Source: Actinoallomurus liliacearum
Lineage (GTDB): Bacteria; Actinomycetota; Actinomycetes; Streptosporangiales; Streptosporangiaceae
Assembly: GCF_039542035.1 (NCBI RefSeq)
Contig: NZ_BAABHJ010000030.1
Span: 62,001-126,000 of the forward strand
Direction of reading: 5' to 3'
Length of the DNA stretch: 64,000 nucleotides
Numbering within the stretch: position 1 is the stretch's first letter; every line of letters begins with the position of its first letter. A program made the position numbers and the translations under genes. The notes below the pieces were generated by a model. It ran no database searches, was not told the origin of the DNA, and worked only from the letters and a program-made list of their open reading frames with translations. This document shows, one piece after another, positions 44,420-52,077 of the stretch.

Positions 44420-44818
44420 TCAGGTTCCCCCGAGGGCCGGCCTCGGCTCGTCCGCCTCATCGAGGTCGGCGGCCAGATCATCCGGCGCGCGCATCCGCCA
44501 CGCGTCGGTCACGAGCTCCCTCAGACGTTCGAAGTCCACCTCTGCCAGGCGCAGCATCACCAAGGGCAGGTTGTCGTAGCCGGGCGCGGTGAAGAAGACG
44601 TCGGGCTCACCGAGCAGGAGAGCCTGCTTCTCGGCCTCGTCGCCGACGAAGAGCACCGCGATATCGGTTCGGATCAGGCGCGGCTTCCCAGGCGTGCGCT
44701 CGGGGTAGGACCAGACGAACCCTTTGCCGGCCACCCGGAAGTCGAAGCCGTCACTGTCGATCTCCACCACGTGAGGCAGAGCCAGCGCCAACCGGCGCAC
44801 ATCATCGGCGTCAGCCAC
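44420..44818 (-). CDS. MmcQ/YjbR-family protein
   Basis: This 132-aa protein matches the MmcQ/YjbR fold: DDVRRLALALPHVVEIDSDG, then FDFRVAGKGFVWSY, KQALLLGEPDVFFTAPGYDN and VDFERLRELVTDAWRMRAP. Members have a CyaY-like fold and are often annotated as DNA-binding, without a defined role. The start is GTG 44818. It is a single gene in the same direction as its neighbours. Confidence 0.87.
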   Translation of the reverse strand: MADADDVRRLALALPHVVEIDSDGFDFRVAGKGFVWSYPERTPGKPRLIRTDIAVLFVGDEAEKQALLLGEPDVFFTAPGYDNLPLVMLRLAEVDFERLRELVTDAWRMRAPDDLAADLDEADEPRPALGGT

Positions 44819-44938
44819 CGAGATCCCTTCCAGAACGCCCGATCCGCACGTGCAGATGCTACGCGGGCCCGGCGGCCGAGACGTCCCGGCCCGGCGGTCG
44901 CCGCGGGCACCAGGCCACGGCCCCAGAGTCGGAAGGTC

Positions 44939-45691
44939 TCAGGGGCACCGGTCGCCGAGCGAGGTGAGCGCCTTCGCTCGTTCGATGATGAGCAGTCGCC
45001 TCTGGTGCTTTCTGCGCGGGTCAGTGTGAAAGTCCTGCGCGGTGGTCTGGTGCGGGTGCTGTCGGTAGAGCATGCTCGGCTCCCCGATGAAGTACCCGTC
45101 GGCCACGGCGTTCGCCGCGATGACCAGCCCGGTGTCCTCAGAGGTGTCGAGCGCCATCCACCCGCCGAGCGCGAGCAGGAGGTCACGCCGTATGCAGAGG
45201 GTTCCCGGCACCAACGGGAGGATCCACCCCTGCTCTTCCCAGGCGCGCAGGACCGCCCCACGCTCGATGACGCCTTCTGGAAGATCGTTCTCCTCGTGGT
45301 TCCTGGTCGTTCCCTCGGGGAGAAGGTCGAGCGCCCGAGACGCGGTCCAGCCGATCTCCGGTCTGTCCGCCAGCAATGCGATGTCCCGGAAGAGCGCGCC
45401 GGGGAGCAGGCGGTCATCGGCGTCGAGGTTGCGCACGAGTTCTCCGGTGCCGTGAGCCAGCGCGGTCGTACGGGTCACCGCCGGGCCGCTGGTCGGAGTG
45501 GTGCCGAAAGCGATACGCGGGTCCTCGGGAAGCGCGGACTCGATCAGACCGCTTTCGCCGTCCTCCTGGACGACCCACTGCCAATCCCAGCCGCGCGGAA
45601 GCACCTGGGCGCATAGTGATTCGTACGCTTCGCTCAAGAACGGCGCGTTCGGCGGATGCGCCGGAGTGACGACGGTGATGGTTCGTGTCAT
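44939..45691 (-). CDS. Family 2 glycosyltransferase
   Basis: This 250-aa GT-A fold protein begins MTRTITVVTPAHPPNAPFLS, with the nucleotide-binding strand. The DxD-type metal site is LVRNLDADDRLLPGALF. The acceptor region includes GTLCIRRDLLLALGGWMALD and TSEDTGLVIAANAV. It lacks membrane helices. Its ATG overlaps the stop of the esterase gene upstream by 4 bp, so both are controlled from the marR promoter. A role in glycosylating a small product is possible but not shown. Confidence 0.88.
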   Translation of the reverse strand: MTRTITVVTPAHPPNAPFLSEAYESLCAQVLPRGWDWQWVVQEDGESGLIESALPEDPRIAFGTTPTSGPAVTRTTALAHGTGELVRNLDADDRLLPGALFRDIALLADRPEIGWTASRALDLLPEGTTRNHEENDLPEGVIERGAVLRAWEEQGWILPLVPGTLCIRRDLLLALGGWMALDTSEDTGLVIAANAVADGYFIGEPSMLYRQHPHQTTAQDFHTDPRRKHQRRLLIIERAKALTSLGDRCP

Positions 45692-46623
45692 CGTTTCCTC
45701 GGCCGCCCCGGCGTATCCGCGGTGTCCCGGACGCGGAGGTGCTGGCTGAGGAACAGGGCCGCGCGATCCAGTGCCTCGTCGGCCTCATCAAGAACGCCGG
45801 CGAACGCCTGGAACACGTGGGGCACCTCGGCGGTGATGTCCAGGACGACGTCCACTCCCGCCGCCCTCGCGCGCGCGGCCGTGCGTGTGGAGTCGTCCAG
45901 GAGCACTTCGTTGGTGCCCGCTTGCAGCAGCATCGGCGGGAAACCGGCCAGGTCGGCGAGGACGGCCGGGCTGAGCAGGGGCTGGTGCGGGTCCTGTCCC
46001 ACGAGGTACATGGCCGCGGTCTGTTCCAGCGACTCGCGCGTGAAGAACGGATCGATGCCCGCCTTGGCGTCCATGCTCTCTCCCGTCCGGGTAGCGTCGA
46101 GCCCGGGGGAGAACGCCACGAGCGCGGCGGGCATGGGCAGGCCGGCGTCGCGGGCGGCGAGGCAGGTCGTGACGGTGAGTCCACCGCCGGCGGAGTCTCC
46201 GGCGAACACGATCATCGAAGGATCTTCACCACTGTCGAGAAGTGCGCGGTAGGCGCTCAGGGCGTCCTCGATCGCGGCCGGGAACGGGTGCTCGGGAGCG
46301 AGCCGGTAGTCCAGCGAGAAGGCCCGGTATCCGGTCCGGACCACCAGGTTCCCCGTCAGCGACAGCGCCGTTTCGGGCGAGCCGACCACATAGGAGCCAC
46401 CGTGGAAGTACAGGATCGTTCCGGCGCGGGGGCCGTCGACCGGCTCGACGAGCAGCGCGGGCCGGTCGCCGAGCGTCGTGGACGAGGTGCGGATCCCGAG
46501 CGGGACGATCATCTCGGCCATCATCGCCCTGAATCCGGCTCGGATCTCCTCCACCGACTGATGGCCTTCGGGGCGGGGGCGCCGCAACATCGCGTCGATC
46601 TCCGCTCGCTGTTTCCTGCTCAT
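45688..46623 (-). CDS. Hormone-sensitive-lipase-family alpha/beta hydrolase
   Basis: This 311-aa esterase has the family oxyanion motif ILYFHGGSYVVGS, nucleophile Ser in VFAGDSAGGGLTV, acid Asp in GTNEVLLDDS and His in AEVPHVFQAF. ATG 46623 follows GGAGGGGACC. It is divergent from a marR gene 41 bp away, with a palindrome between. It is followed by a coupled glycosyltransferase gene. It likely hydrolyses short acyl esters. Confidence 0.92.
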   Translation of the reverse strand: MSRKQRAEIDAMLRRPRPEGHQSVEEIRAGFRAMMAEMIVPLGIRTSSTTLGDRPALLVEPVDGPRAGTILYFHGGSYVVGSPETALSLTGNLVVRTGYRAFSLDYRLAPEHPFPAAIEDALSAYRALLDSGEDPSMIVFAGDSAGGGLTVTTCLAARDAGLPMPAALVAFSPGLDATRTGESMDAKAGIDPFFTRESLEQTAAMYLVGQDPHQPLLSPAVLADLAGFPPMLLQAGTNEVLLDDSTRTAARARAAGVDVVLDITAEVPHVFQAFAGVLDEADEALDRAALFLSQHLRVRDTADTPGRPRKR

Positions 46624-46658
46624 GGTCCCCTCCATCGCAAGTGCATGCCGGTACACTA

Positions 46659-46672
46659 TATGCCGTGGCATA
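46659..46672. promoter_or_regulatory. Putative MarR operator over the marR start
   Basis: TATGCC-GT-GGCATA is a 6+6 bp inverted repeat centred on the GTG start of marR. A TACACT -10-like element at 46652-46657 would begin a nearly leaderless transcript there. Binding would block marR and probably the divergent esterase as well. Confidence 0.6.
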
Positions 46673-47141
46673 CAAGTCAAGCGGGGGCCCGGTCGACCTC
46701 CCGGGCTTCTTCAGCGACCTCGTCCGGTGCGAGACGCGTCTCTACAACGCCCTGAACGACCGTCTTCGCGAGCGGCACGGGATCGTCACGTCCCAGTTCG
46801 AGTTCCTGCGCTACCTCCGCGACCACCCCGGGTCCCGGGTGGCGGACCTCGCCGCCGAGTTCGCCGCCGGAATCGGGGCGATCAGCAAGGGCGCCGACCG
46901 CCTGGAGAGACAGGGATGGATCGTGCGGCAACCGAACCCATCGGATCGCCGGTCATCACTGCTGGCCCTGACGGACGACGGCCTGCGACTCGTCGATGCG
47001 GCGGAGGGAACCTTCACCGAGCGGCTGGCCGAACTGATCGGAGGCGTCCTCGGGAGTTCGTCGGCGTCGGCCGCCGCGCAGGCCCTCGCGGAGCTCCGCT
47101 CCGTGCTCGAACGCGACCAGATCGGTCTACCGACAGGCTGA
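46665..47141 (+). CDS. MarR-family transcriptional regulator
   Basis: This 158-aa protein from GTG 46665 (VAYKSSGGPVDLPGFFSDLV) has the MarR winged helix: RVADLAAEFAAGIGAISKGA as HTH, then DRLERQGWIVRQPNPSDRRS and SLLALTDDGLRLV as wing. An upstream GTG at 46641 would add eight residues, but the -10-like TACACT and the palindrome favour the shorter, possibly leaderless form. It is divergent from the esterase-glycosyltransferase operon, which it probably represses together with itself. Confidence 0.9.
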   Translation: MAYKSSGGPVDLPGFFSDLVRCETRLYNALNDRLRERHGIVTSQFEFLRYLRDHPGSRVADLAAEFAAGIGAISKGADRLERQGWIVRQPNPSDRRSSLLALTDDGLRLVDAAEGTFTERLAELIGGVLGSSSASAAAQALAELRSVLERDQIGLPTG

Positions 47142-47177
47142 CGGGCAGGCGCGGGTCGTCCACCCGGCCCACAACGC

Positions 47178-47214
47178 GAACGACCCCGAACCCAATGAAG
47201 GTCCGGGGTCGTTC
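47178..47214. terminator. Bidirectional terminator between marR and tRNA-Val
   Basis: GAACGACCCCG and CGGGGTCGTTC form a perfect 11-bp stem around a 15-nt loop, between the marR stop and the convergent tRNA gene. Confidence 0.8.
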
Positions 47215-47237
47215 CGATGTCCTGAGACATGACAGGG

Positions 47238-47310
47238 TGGGCACAGCTGGATTCGAACCAGCGACTCCTGGTTTGTAAGACCAGTGCTCTAACCACTGAG
47301 CTATGCGCCC
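47238..47310 (-). tRNA. tRNA-Val (anticodon TAC)
   Basis: The minus strand folds as a full cloverleaf. The acceptor GGGCGCA pairs with TGTGCCC, with one G-U pair. The D-arm is GCTCAGTGGTTAGAGC. The anticodon stem CTGGT/ACCAG has loop CTTACAA, anticodon TAC. The T-arm is GCTGG-TTCGAAT-CCAGC, and the discriminator is A. CCA is not encoded (ACCC follows). It reads GUA valine codons. Confidence 0.95.
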
Positions 47311-47373
47311 GCTGCCGGAAGGACCCGGCGCGCCACAGCCTACCGGGATCTTCCCCCTGCTCGCGAAACGGAA

Positions 47374-49479
47374 TCAGGCCACGGGACGCCAGGGGCCGTA
47401 GATGCCGGCGGGGCCGCGGGACGTGACGTACAGGAGGCCGTCCTCGGCCAGCGCGAGGGCGTACACCTGGCCGGTCCGGTCGGTGGCGACCATGGGGACG
47501 CCGATCGGCGGGAGCGGCAGGGCGGGCGGCGGGACGCGGCTGCCGGTCGGCACCGGAACCTCGCCGGTCTCGTGGAACACCGCCCGCAGCGGAGTGGCGG
47601 GGCCGCTCCACGTACGGCCGGTCTCCTTGGCCTGGCGGATCGACGTGGTGCCCGCCTCCTCGTACACGAGGGTCGGGTTGCCGTCGGCGTCACGGGTCGC
47701 GGTGATGGGGCCGCCCGGTCGTACGCCGGGGACCGCGCCCGCGTACACGAAGGTGCAGCCCCGGCCCTGCCGCCACTGCAGCACCTGGGTACGGGTCGGC
47801 GCGAACAGCTCGATTCCCGCGCTGCCGCCGACGGCGTCCATGCCGTCCTGGACGTCCCGGCCGGGCAGGACGACCCGGGGGCGCTTGCGGGCGGGCGCCG
47901 CGGCGGCCGTCTTCCGGGGAACCGCGGTGTGCCGGGGGGAGGCGGGGACGCCGCTGCGCGGGGTCGTCCGCGGGGTCGCCGGTGTGCGGCCGGGCGCCGG
48001 GGTGGTGCTCGCGCGGGGCAGCGGGAGGGAGGGCAGGATGGGACGGCGCGCCGACGGCGAGGCGCTCGGCGTCGGGGTCGTGCTCGGGGTGGTCGGCGCC
48101 GACGGGGAACCGCGCCGGACGGTCCTGCGGGGCGTGGGGGAGGAGGGCGCCGCGGCACGCCTGCGGGCGGTCCCGGCGGCGGGGCCGCGCAGCTCCTGCC
48201 ACGAGGTCCACGATCCGTCCGTGACCTGGCACCTCACGCTGACGCCGCCCTTGGCGTTCCGGACGAACAGGGCGGGGCGGCCGGTACGGCCGGGCACGGC
48301 CACGGGGGTGCCCGTCGCGGCGCCGAGTCCGGTCCAGGTGGCCGTCCATCTGCCGCCGGTGAAGCGGGGGCGGGCGACGACGATCTGACCGCCCCGGCGG
48401 GCGAAGACCTGGCCGTCCGCCGTGGCGATGGAGGGCGCGAGGCCGCTGCCGCCGAGCGAGGCCGGCCCGGACCAGCCGGTGGGCGTCTGCCACCACGTGT
48501 ACAGCCGGCCGGAGAGGACCGCGAACGCCTGCAGTCGTCCGTCGTCCGCGCGGGTCGTCCAGGAGGCTCCCCGGGGCCAGCGGTAGCGCATGCGCAGCTG
48601 CCAGGACGCGAAGTTCTTGGCCTCCGGGTTGATCCGGTAGTCGTCGGCCCGGTAGTCGGCGAAGAAGCGCTGCTTGGCGGTCGACGCGGCCCTGCCGAGG
48701 TTCACCGGCGTGTCGCTGAGGTTGTAGTCGCGGTAGTCGACCTGGGCCACGGGCCGGCCGTACGCGGCGACCGCCTCGGTCGCGAACTGAGCCGTCGCCT
48801 TGTGATCGGTGTGGTCGGCGGTGTAGCGCCGGTCGGGCGACGGGTCCTGCGTCCGCACGACCGTGGGACGGTACCGCTGGAACAGGGTGACCAGGGCACG
48901 GACGACGTCGGCGTGGGTGTAGCAGTGGGCGTACGGCGACAACGGCGGCGTCACGGTCGAGGCGCACTTGGTCGAGCCGCGGTCGGCCTCGAGCTGGGCG
49001 ACCGCCCGTCTGCCGATGTGGACGCGGGGGTCGCGGCCGTCGGGCAGGCTGAGGAACGCCAGGTGGACGTTCGGGCGCGCCGTCAGCGTGTGCACCTCGA
49101 TGTTCACGCGACCGGAGCGGACCGTCTCGACCGACCAGCCGTCGGCGACGCCGGCCATGGCGGCGTACGCGGCGTGCAGCCCCTGGCGACGTTGCGCGAC
49201 GTACGCGAGGGCGTCGTGGGTGTCATTCATCCCGGCGTGGCCCTCGGCCGCGGTGAGCACGACCGTCGTGACGCTCTCGCCGCGGCGGAGGTCGTTCGTC
49301 AGGTCCGGGGACATGAAGAGGAGATCGTCGTCCGGGTGGGCGACGACCTGGACGAACCCGGCCCGGACCGGGAGCGTCCGCTGCTGGCCGGCCCCTGCGG
49401 GGCCGGCGATGCCGAGAAGTCCGACACATGTCGCCGCAGCCGCCAGACCCGCGATCGTTCGCGCAGGGCTCCCCGCCAC
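47374..49479 (-). CDS. Secreted PIG-L-family deacetylase with beta-propeller-like C-terminus
   Basis: This 701-aa precursor has a signal peptide (TIAGLAAAATCVGLLGIAGP). The PIG-L zinc motif is VVAHPDDDLLFMS (His-Pro-Asp-Asp), and the third ligand region is DHTDHKATAQFATEAV. From about residue 300 come repeated WTTRADDGRLQAFAVLSGRL-like blades of a sialidase/lectin-type propeller, interrupted by a Pro/Thr/Arg-rich linker (residues 430-530). Such enzymes remove acetyl groups from N-acetyl-sugars. The secreted form with a propeller may act on cell-wall or extracellular glycans. The 221 bp upstream (49480-49700) show no gene. Confidence 0.9.
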   Translation of the reverse strand: MAGSPARTIAGLAAAATCVGLLGIAGPAGAGQQRTLPVRAGFVQVVAHPDDDLLFMSPDLTNDLRRGESVTTVVLTAAEGHAGMNDTHDALAYVAQRRQGLHAAYAAMAGVADGWSVETVRSGRVNIEVHTLTARPNVHLAFLSLPDGRDPRVHIGRRAVAQLEADRGSTKCASTVTPPLSPYAHCYTHADVVRALVTLFQRYRPTVVRTQDPSPDRRYTADHTDHKATAQFATEAVAAYGRPVAQVDYRDYNLSDTPVNLGRAASTAKQRFFADYRADDYRINPEAKNFASWQLRMRYRWPRGASWTTRADDGRLQAFAVLSGRLYTWWQTPTGWSGPASLGGSGLAPSIATADGQVFARRGGQIVVARPRFTGGRWTATWTGLGAATGTPVAVPGRTGRPALFVRNAKGGVSVRCQVTDGSWTSWQELRGPAAGTARRRAAAPSSPTPRRTVRRGSPSAPTTPSTTPTPSASPSARRPILPSLPLPRASTTPAPGRTPATPRTTPRSGVPASPRHTAVPRKTAAAAPARKRPRVVLPGRDVQDGMDAVGGSAGIELFAPTRTQVLQWRQGRGCTFVYAGAVPGVRPGGPITATRDADGNPTLVYEEAGTTSIRQAKETGRTWSGPATPLRAVFHETGEVPVPTGSRVPPPALPLPPIGVPMVATDRTGQVYALALAEDGLLYVTSRGPAGIYGPWRPVA

Positions 49480-49700
49480 GCTCTTCCCCCTCAGCCCTGC
49501 GATCGCCCGTCACAGGAGCGGAAGGATCATGCCATACCGCAGGTTGACATTTCGTTAAATGCGGGTGACTGGGGCTTTGATCACATCATCTGATCAAAAG
49601 GCGCCTGGTTGATCGCATGGCGGGTCCCGCGCCGGAGGCGTTCGGGATCAGGCGGCGGCCGGCACGGCGACCAGGACGATCGGCCGGCGGCCAGAGTGGA

Positions 49701-50030
49701 TCAGGGGGTGGGGTCGCTCCCCAGCAAGCGGCTGAGCGCGGCGGCGACCTCTTCGGACAGCCCCGGACTGTCGGAGGGGGACACCGGCGTCTCAGGCGCC
49801 CGTTCGACGGCCCGTACCTGCCCGCAGGCACGGCACTCGACCTCGCCGAGGCGGCACACCAGCATGGTGGCCCCGCAGGTCGTGCAGTGATCGAGCTCCC
49901 GGGCCCAGTCCCGGCCGCGCTGGCAGCCGGGGCAGATCAGGACCTGCCGATCCGCGCGGACTCCCCGTCGCCAGGGACTGGGGCCGCGATCCGGGTCCGT
50001 CTGCCGGGCCCCGCAGCGGTAGCAGGGCAT
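49701..50030 (-). CDS. Small multi-zinc-ribbon protein
   Basis: This 109-aa protein has four knuckles: MPCYRCGARQ, LICPGCQRGRDW, DHCTTCGATMLVCR and VECRACGQVR. That is enough for two zinc ribbons in residues 3-75. The C-terminal 30 residues are acidic (TPVSPSDSPGLSEEVAAALS). The family is unknown. It lies 53 bp upstream of the peroxiredoxin stop on the same strand, so it may follow in the same transcript. Confidence 0.72.
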   Translation of the reverse strand: MPCYRCGARQTDPDRGPSPWRRGVRADRQVLICPGCQRGRDWARELDHCTTCGATMLVCRLGEVECRACGQVRAVERAPETPVSPSDSPGLSEEVAAALSRLLGSDPTP

Positions 50031-50083
50031 GGCGCCTCCGGTGGGATCCGGGACCGGGCCCGTGCGGGCCCGGCCACAGGAGA

Positions 50084-50545
50084 CTAAGCGATGTCGCCGA
50101 GCGCCTTGCGGTACTCGTCGAGGTCACGGGCGTCGGGGATGGCGTTCTCCACCTTCCACCGAACGACACCGGTCTTGTCGATGATGTAGGTGCCGCGCGT
50201 CGCGACGCCCCGGTCCTCGTCGAAGATCCCGTAGGCCTTGGCCACCGCACCGTGCGGCCAGAAGTCCGACAGCAGCGGGAACTGGTAGTTCTCCTGGTCG
50301 GCCCAGGCCCGATGCGAGAACATCGAGTCGACCGACACCGCGAGGACCTGCACGTCGTCGCCGCCCAGAGTGGGCAGCTCGTCGCGGATCGTGCAGAGCT
50401 CGCCGGTGCACACGCCGCTGAACGCCAGCGGGTAGAAGACCAGAACGACGGTCTTCTTCCCCTGGAAGTCCGACAGCCGCACGGGGGTCCCGTGCTGATC
50501 CTTGAGCTCGAAGTCCGGTGCGGATTCGCCGACCTCAACCGCCAT
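50084..50545 (-). CDS. AhpE-type peroxiredoxin
   Basis: This 153-aa thioredoxin-fold peroxidase starts MAVEVGESAPDFELKDQHGT after GGAAGGGTG. The peroxidatic Cys is in FYPLAFSGVCTGELCTIRDE, with the Pro/Thr/Arg environment of the family. A second Cys lies four residues later, but no separate resolving Cys is seen elsewhere, which suggests the 1-Cys type. It reduces peroxides using mycothiol or mycoredoxin in actinomycetes. It lies beside the DUF3052 and aceE genes, a conserved neighbourhood. Confidence 0.92.
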   Translation of the reverse strand: MAVEVGESAPDFELKDQHGTPVRLSDFQGKKTVVLVFYPLAFSGVCTGELCTIRDELPTLGGDDVQVLAVSVDSMFSHRAWADQENYQFPLLSDFWPHGAVAKAYGIFDEDRGVATRGTYIIDKTGVVRWKVENAIPDARDLDEYRKALGDIA

Positions 50546-50690
50546 GTGGTGACACCCTTCCTCGCCGAGTCTGGCCGTACGCCAGTCTGCCACCCGGCGC
50601 ATCGGCGGATCGAGGGAACCCCCGGGGGCTGACACGCCTCACACGTCCGTCAGCCCTCTCTCCGCACGGTCCGTTCCTCGGCGGGAAAGG

Positions 50691-51113
50691 TCAACGCCGT
50701 GCCTTGGGCGACACCAGACGCGTGCCCGACCACTCCTGGGCCGCGCTGATGCTCTTGGTCTGCGACAGTCCGGCCTGCTGGGCGGCCTCGAGGATGTCGC
50801 TCGGCTCGACGTGGCCCTCGCGCCCCGCCTTCGGCGTGAGCAGCCAGATGTGGCCGCCGTCCGCCAGTGTGGTGAGTGCGTCGGACAAGGCGTCGAACAG
50901 ATCGCCGTCGTCCTCGCGCCACCACAGCAGCACGACGTCGACGACGTCGCCGTAGTCCTCGTCGACCAGCTCGCTACCCGAGACCGACTCGATGGAGCTG
51001 CGCAGCTCCTGGTCGGTGTCCTCGTCGTAGCCGATCTCCTGCACCACCTGGTTCGGCTTGATGCCGAGCCGTTCGGCCAGGCTGCTCTGCGCCTGACCCG
51101 CGGTCGCGCTCAC
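50691..51113 (-). CDS. DUF3052 family protein
   Basis: This 140-aa acidic protein starts at GTG (VSATAGQAQSSLAERLGIKP) after GGGAGGACG. Motifs NQVVQEIGYDEDTDQELRSS, GDVVDVVLLWWREDDGDLFD and GHIWLLTPKAGREGHVEPSD are the DUF3052 hallmark. The family is restricted to actinobacteria and often lies close to aceE. No enzymatic motif is visible and the function is unknown. Confidence 0.92.
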   Translation of the reverse strand: MSATAGQAQSSLAERLGIKPNQVVQEIGYDEDTDQELRSSIESVSGSELVDEDYGDVVDVVLLWWREDDGDLFDALSDALTTLADGGHIWLLTPKAGREGHVEPSDILEAAQQAGLSQTKSISAAQEWSGTRLVSPKARR

Positions 51114-51268
51114 GAACGTCCTCCCTGTGTTGTGGGCCGCGAATGTCAAACATGCCCATGTTGTTTACCGCCCGACCCTCCGGGTGCGGCATTGCCGGAC
51201 AGTTCACACGGCGGACCGCCCCGTGCGCAAGTGTCTGACCCGCAAGTGAGCGAACCCGGCCACTTCTC

Positions 51269-51682
51269 TCAACCCCCGGTGATGAAGCTGAGTCGCACCT
51301 TGCGCACGACATTGTCCACGTTGAGGTCGACCACAGCCACCGATTGCCAGGTGCCCATCGCCGGTTTCCCGTCGATGACCGGGATCGTGGCGTACGGCGC
51401 GATGAACGCCGGCATGACGTGGGAGCGGCCGTGGCCGCGGGATCCGTGTGCGTGTGCCCACCGATCGTCCGCCGGGAGCAATTCGCTCAACGCGGACAAG
51501 AGGTCTTGGTCACTGCCGGAGCCGAGCTCTATGAGCGCGAGACCGGCGGTCGCGTGCGGAACGAAGAGGTTGAGCAATCCGTCGGACGCCCCGATGTCTC
51601 GCAGGAAACTGAGGCATTCGCCGGTGATGTCGTGCACAGCCTCCTTGCTCCCGGTGGCCACGCTTATCACTTTGCTCATCAT
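51269..51682 (-). CDS. YjbQ-family protein (UPF0047)
   Basis: This 137-aa protein has the signature VPHATAGLALIELGSGSDQD, then GRSHVMPAFIAPYATIPVID and LSFITG at the C-terminus, as in YjbQ. The E. coli homolog has weak thiamine-phosphate synthase activity, but the true role is open. The usual His-rich GNGHAH motif reads GSRGHGRSHVM here. It starts with tandem ATG codons. It is convergent with nothing and lies upstream of DUF3052 on the same strand. Confidence 0.88.
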   Translation of the reverse strand: MMSKVISVATGSKEAVHDITGECLSFLRDIGASDGLLNLFVPHATAGLALIELGSGSDQDLLSALSELLPADDRWAHAHGSRGHGRSHVMPAFIAPYATIPVIDGKPAMGTWQSVAVVDLNVDNVVRKVRLSFITGG

Positions 51683-51692
51683 GCGTACATGT

Positions 51693-51878
51693 CTACTCTT
51701 CCGGCTCGATCACGGCATCCGGCCCCGGGTACACCAGACCGGTGTGCCCATCGTCAAAGCGGACGAGATAGGGCGGTCCTCCGGAGGTGCCGCGCACTTC
51801 AATGATCTTTCCTGTCCGGTCGGCCTGTCCGACGGTGTTGCCGTGGACGTGCAACCGGTCACCAACGGCCGCTTCCAT
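51693..51878 (-). CDS. DUF1918 small protein
   Basis: This 61-aa protein has the SH3-like pattern MEAAVGDRLHVHGNTVGQAD, then RTGKIIEVRGTSGGPPYLVR and DDGHTGLVYPGPDAVI. That is the full DUF1918 domain, widespread in actinomycetes. ATG 51878 follows GGGAGGTGAAA. It lies 10 bp upstream of yjbQ on the same strand, so the two are probably one transcript, divergent from aceE. The function is unknown. Confidence 0.9.
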   Translation of the reverse strand: MEAAVGDRLHVHGNTVGQADRTGKIIEVRGTSGGPPYLVRFDDGHTGLVYPGPDAVIEPEE

Positions 51879-52077
51879 CCTCGTTTCACCTCCCGACCGC
51901 GGGTATCCCCTGAGCGGTGGCTCTCCACACAGCCTCGTACGGCTCGAGGCCGATGGGAAGCCGTACCGAACGGTTACCCGGCAGTAGAGATGCGTTAACG
52001 GTCCTGACGTACGACGATGGTCGGGACAGCAACGATCCATCACCTGACCTGGGTGGGCACGAAGCGAAGGGGAACCC

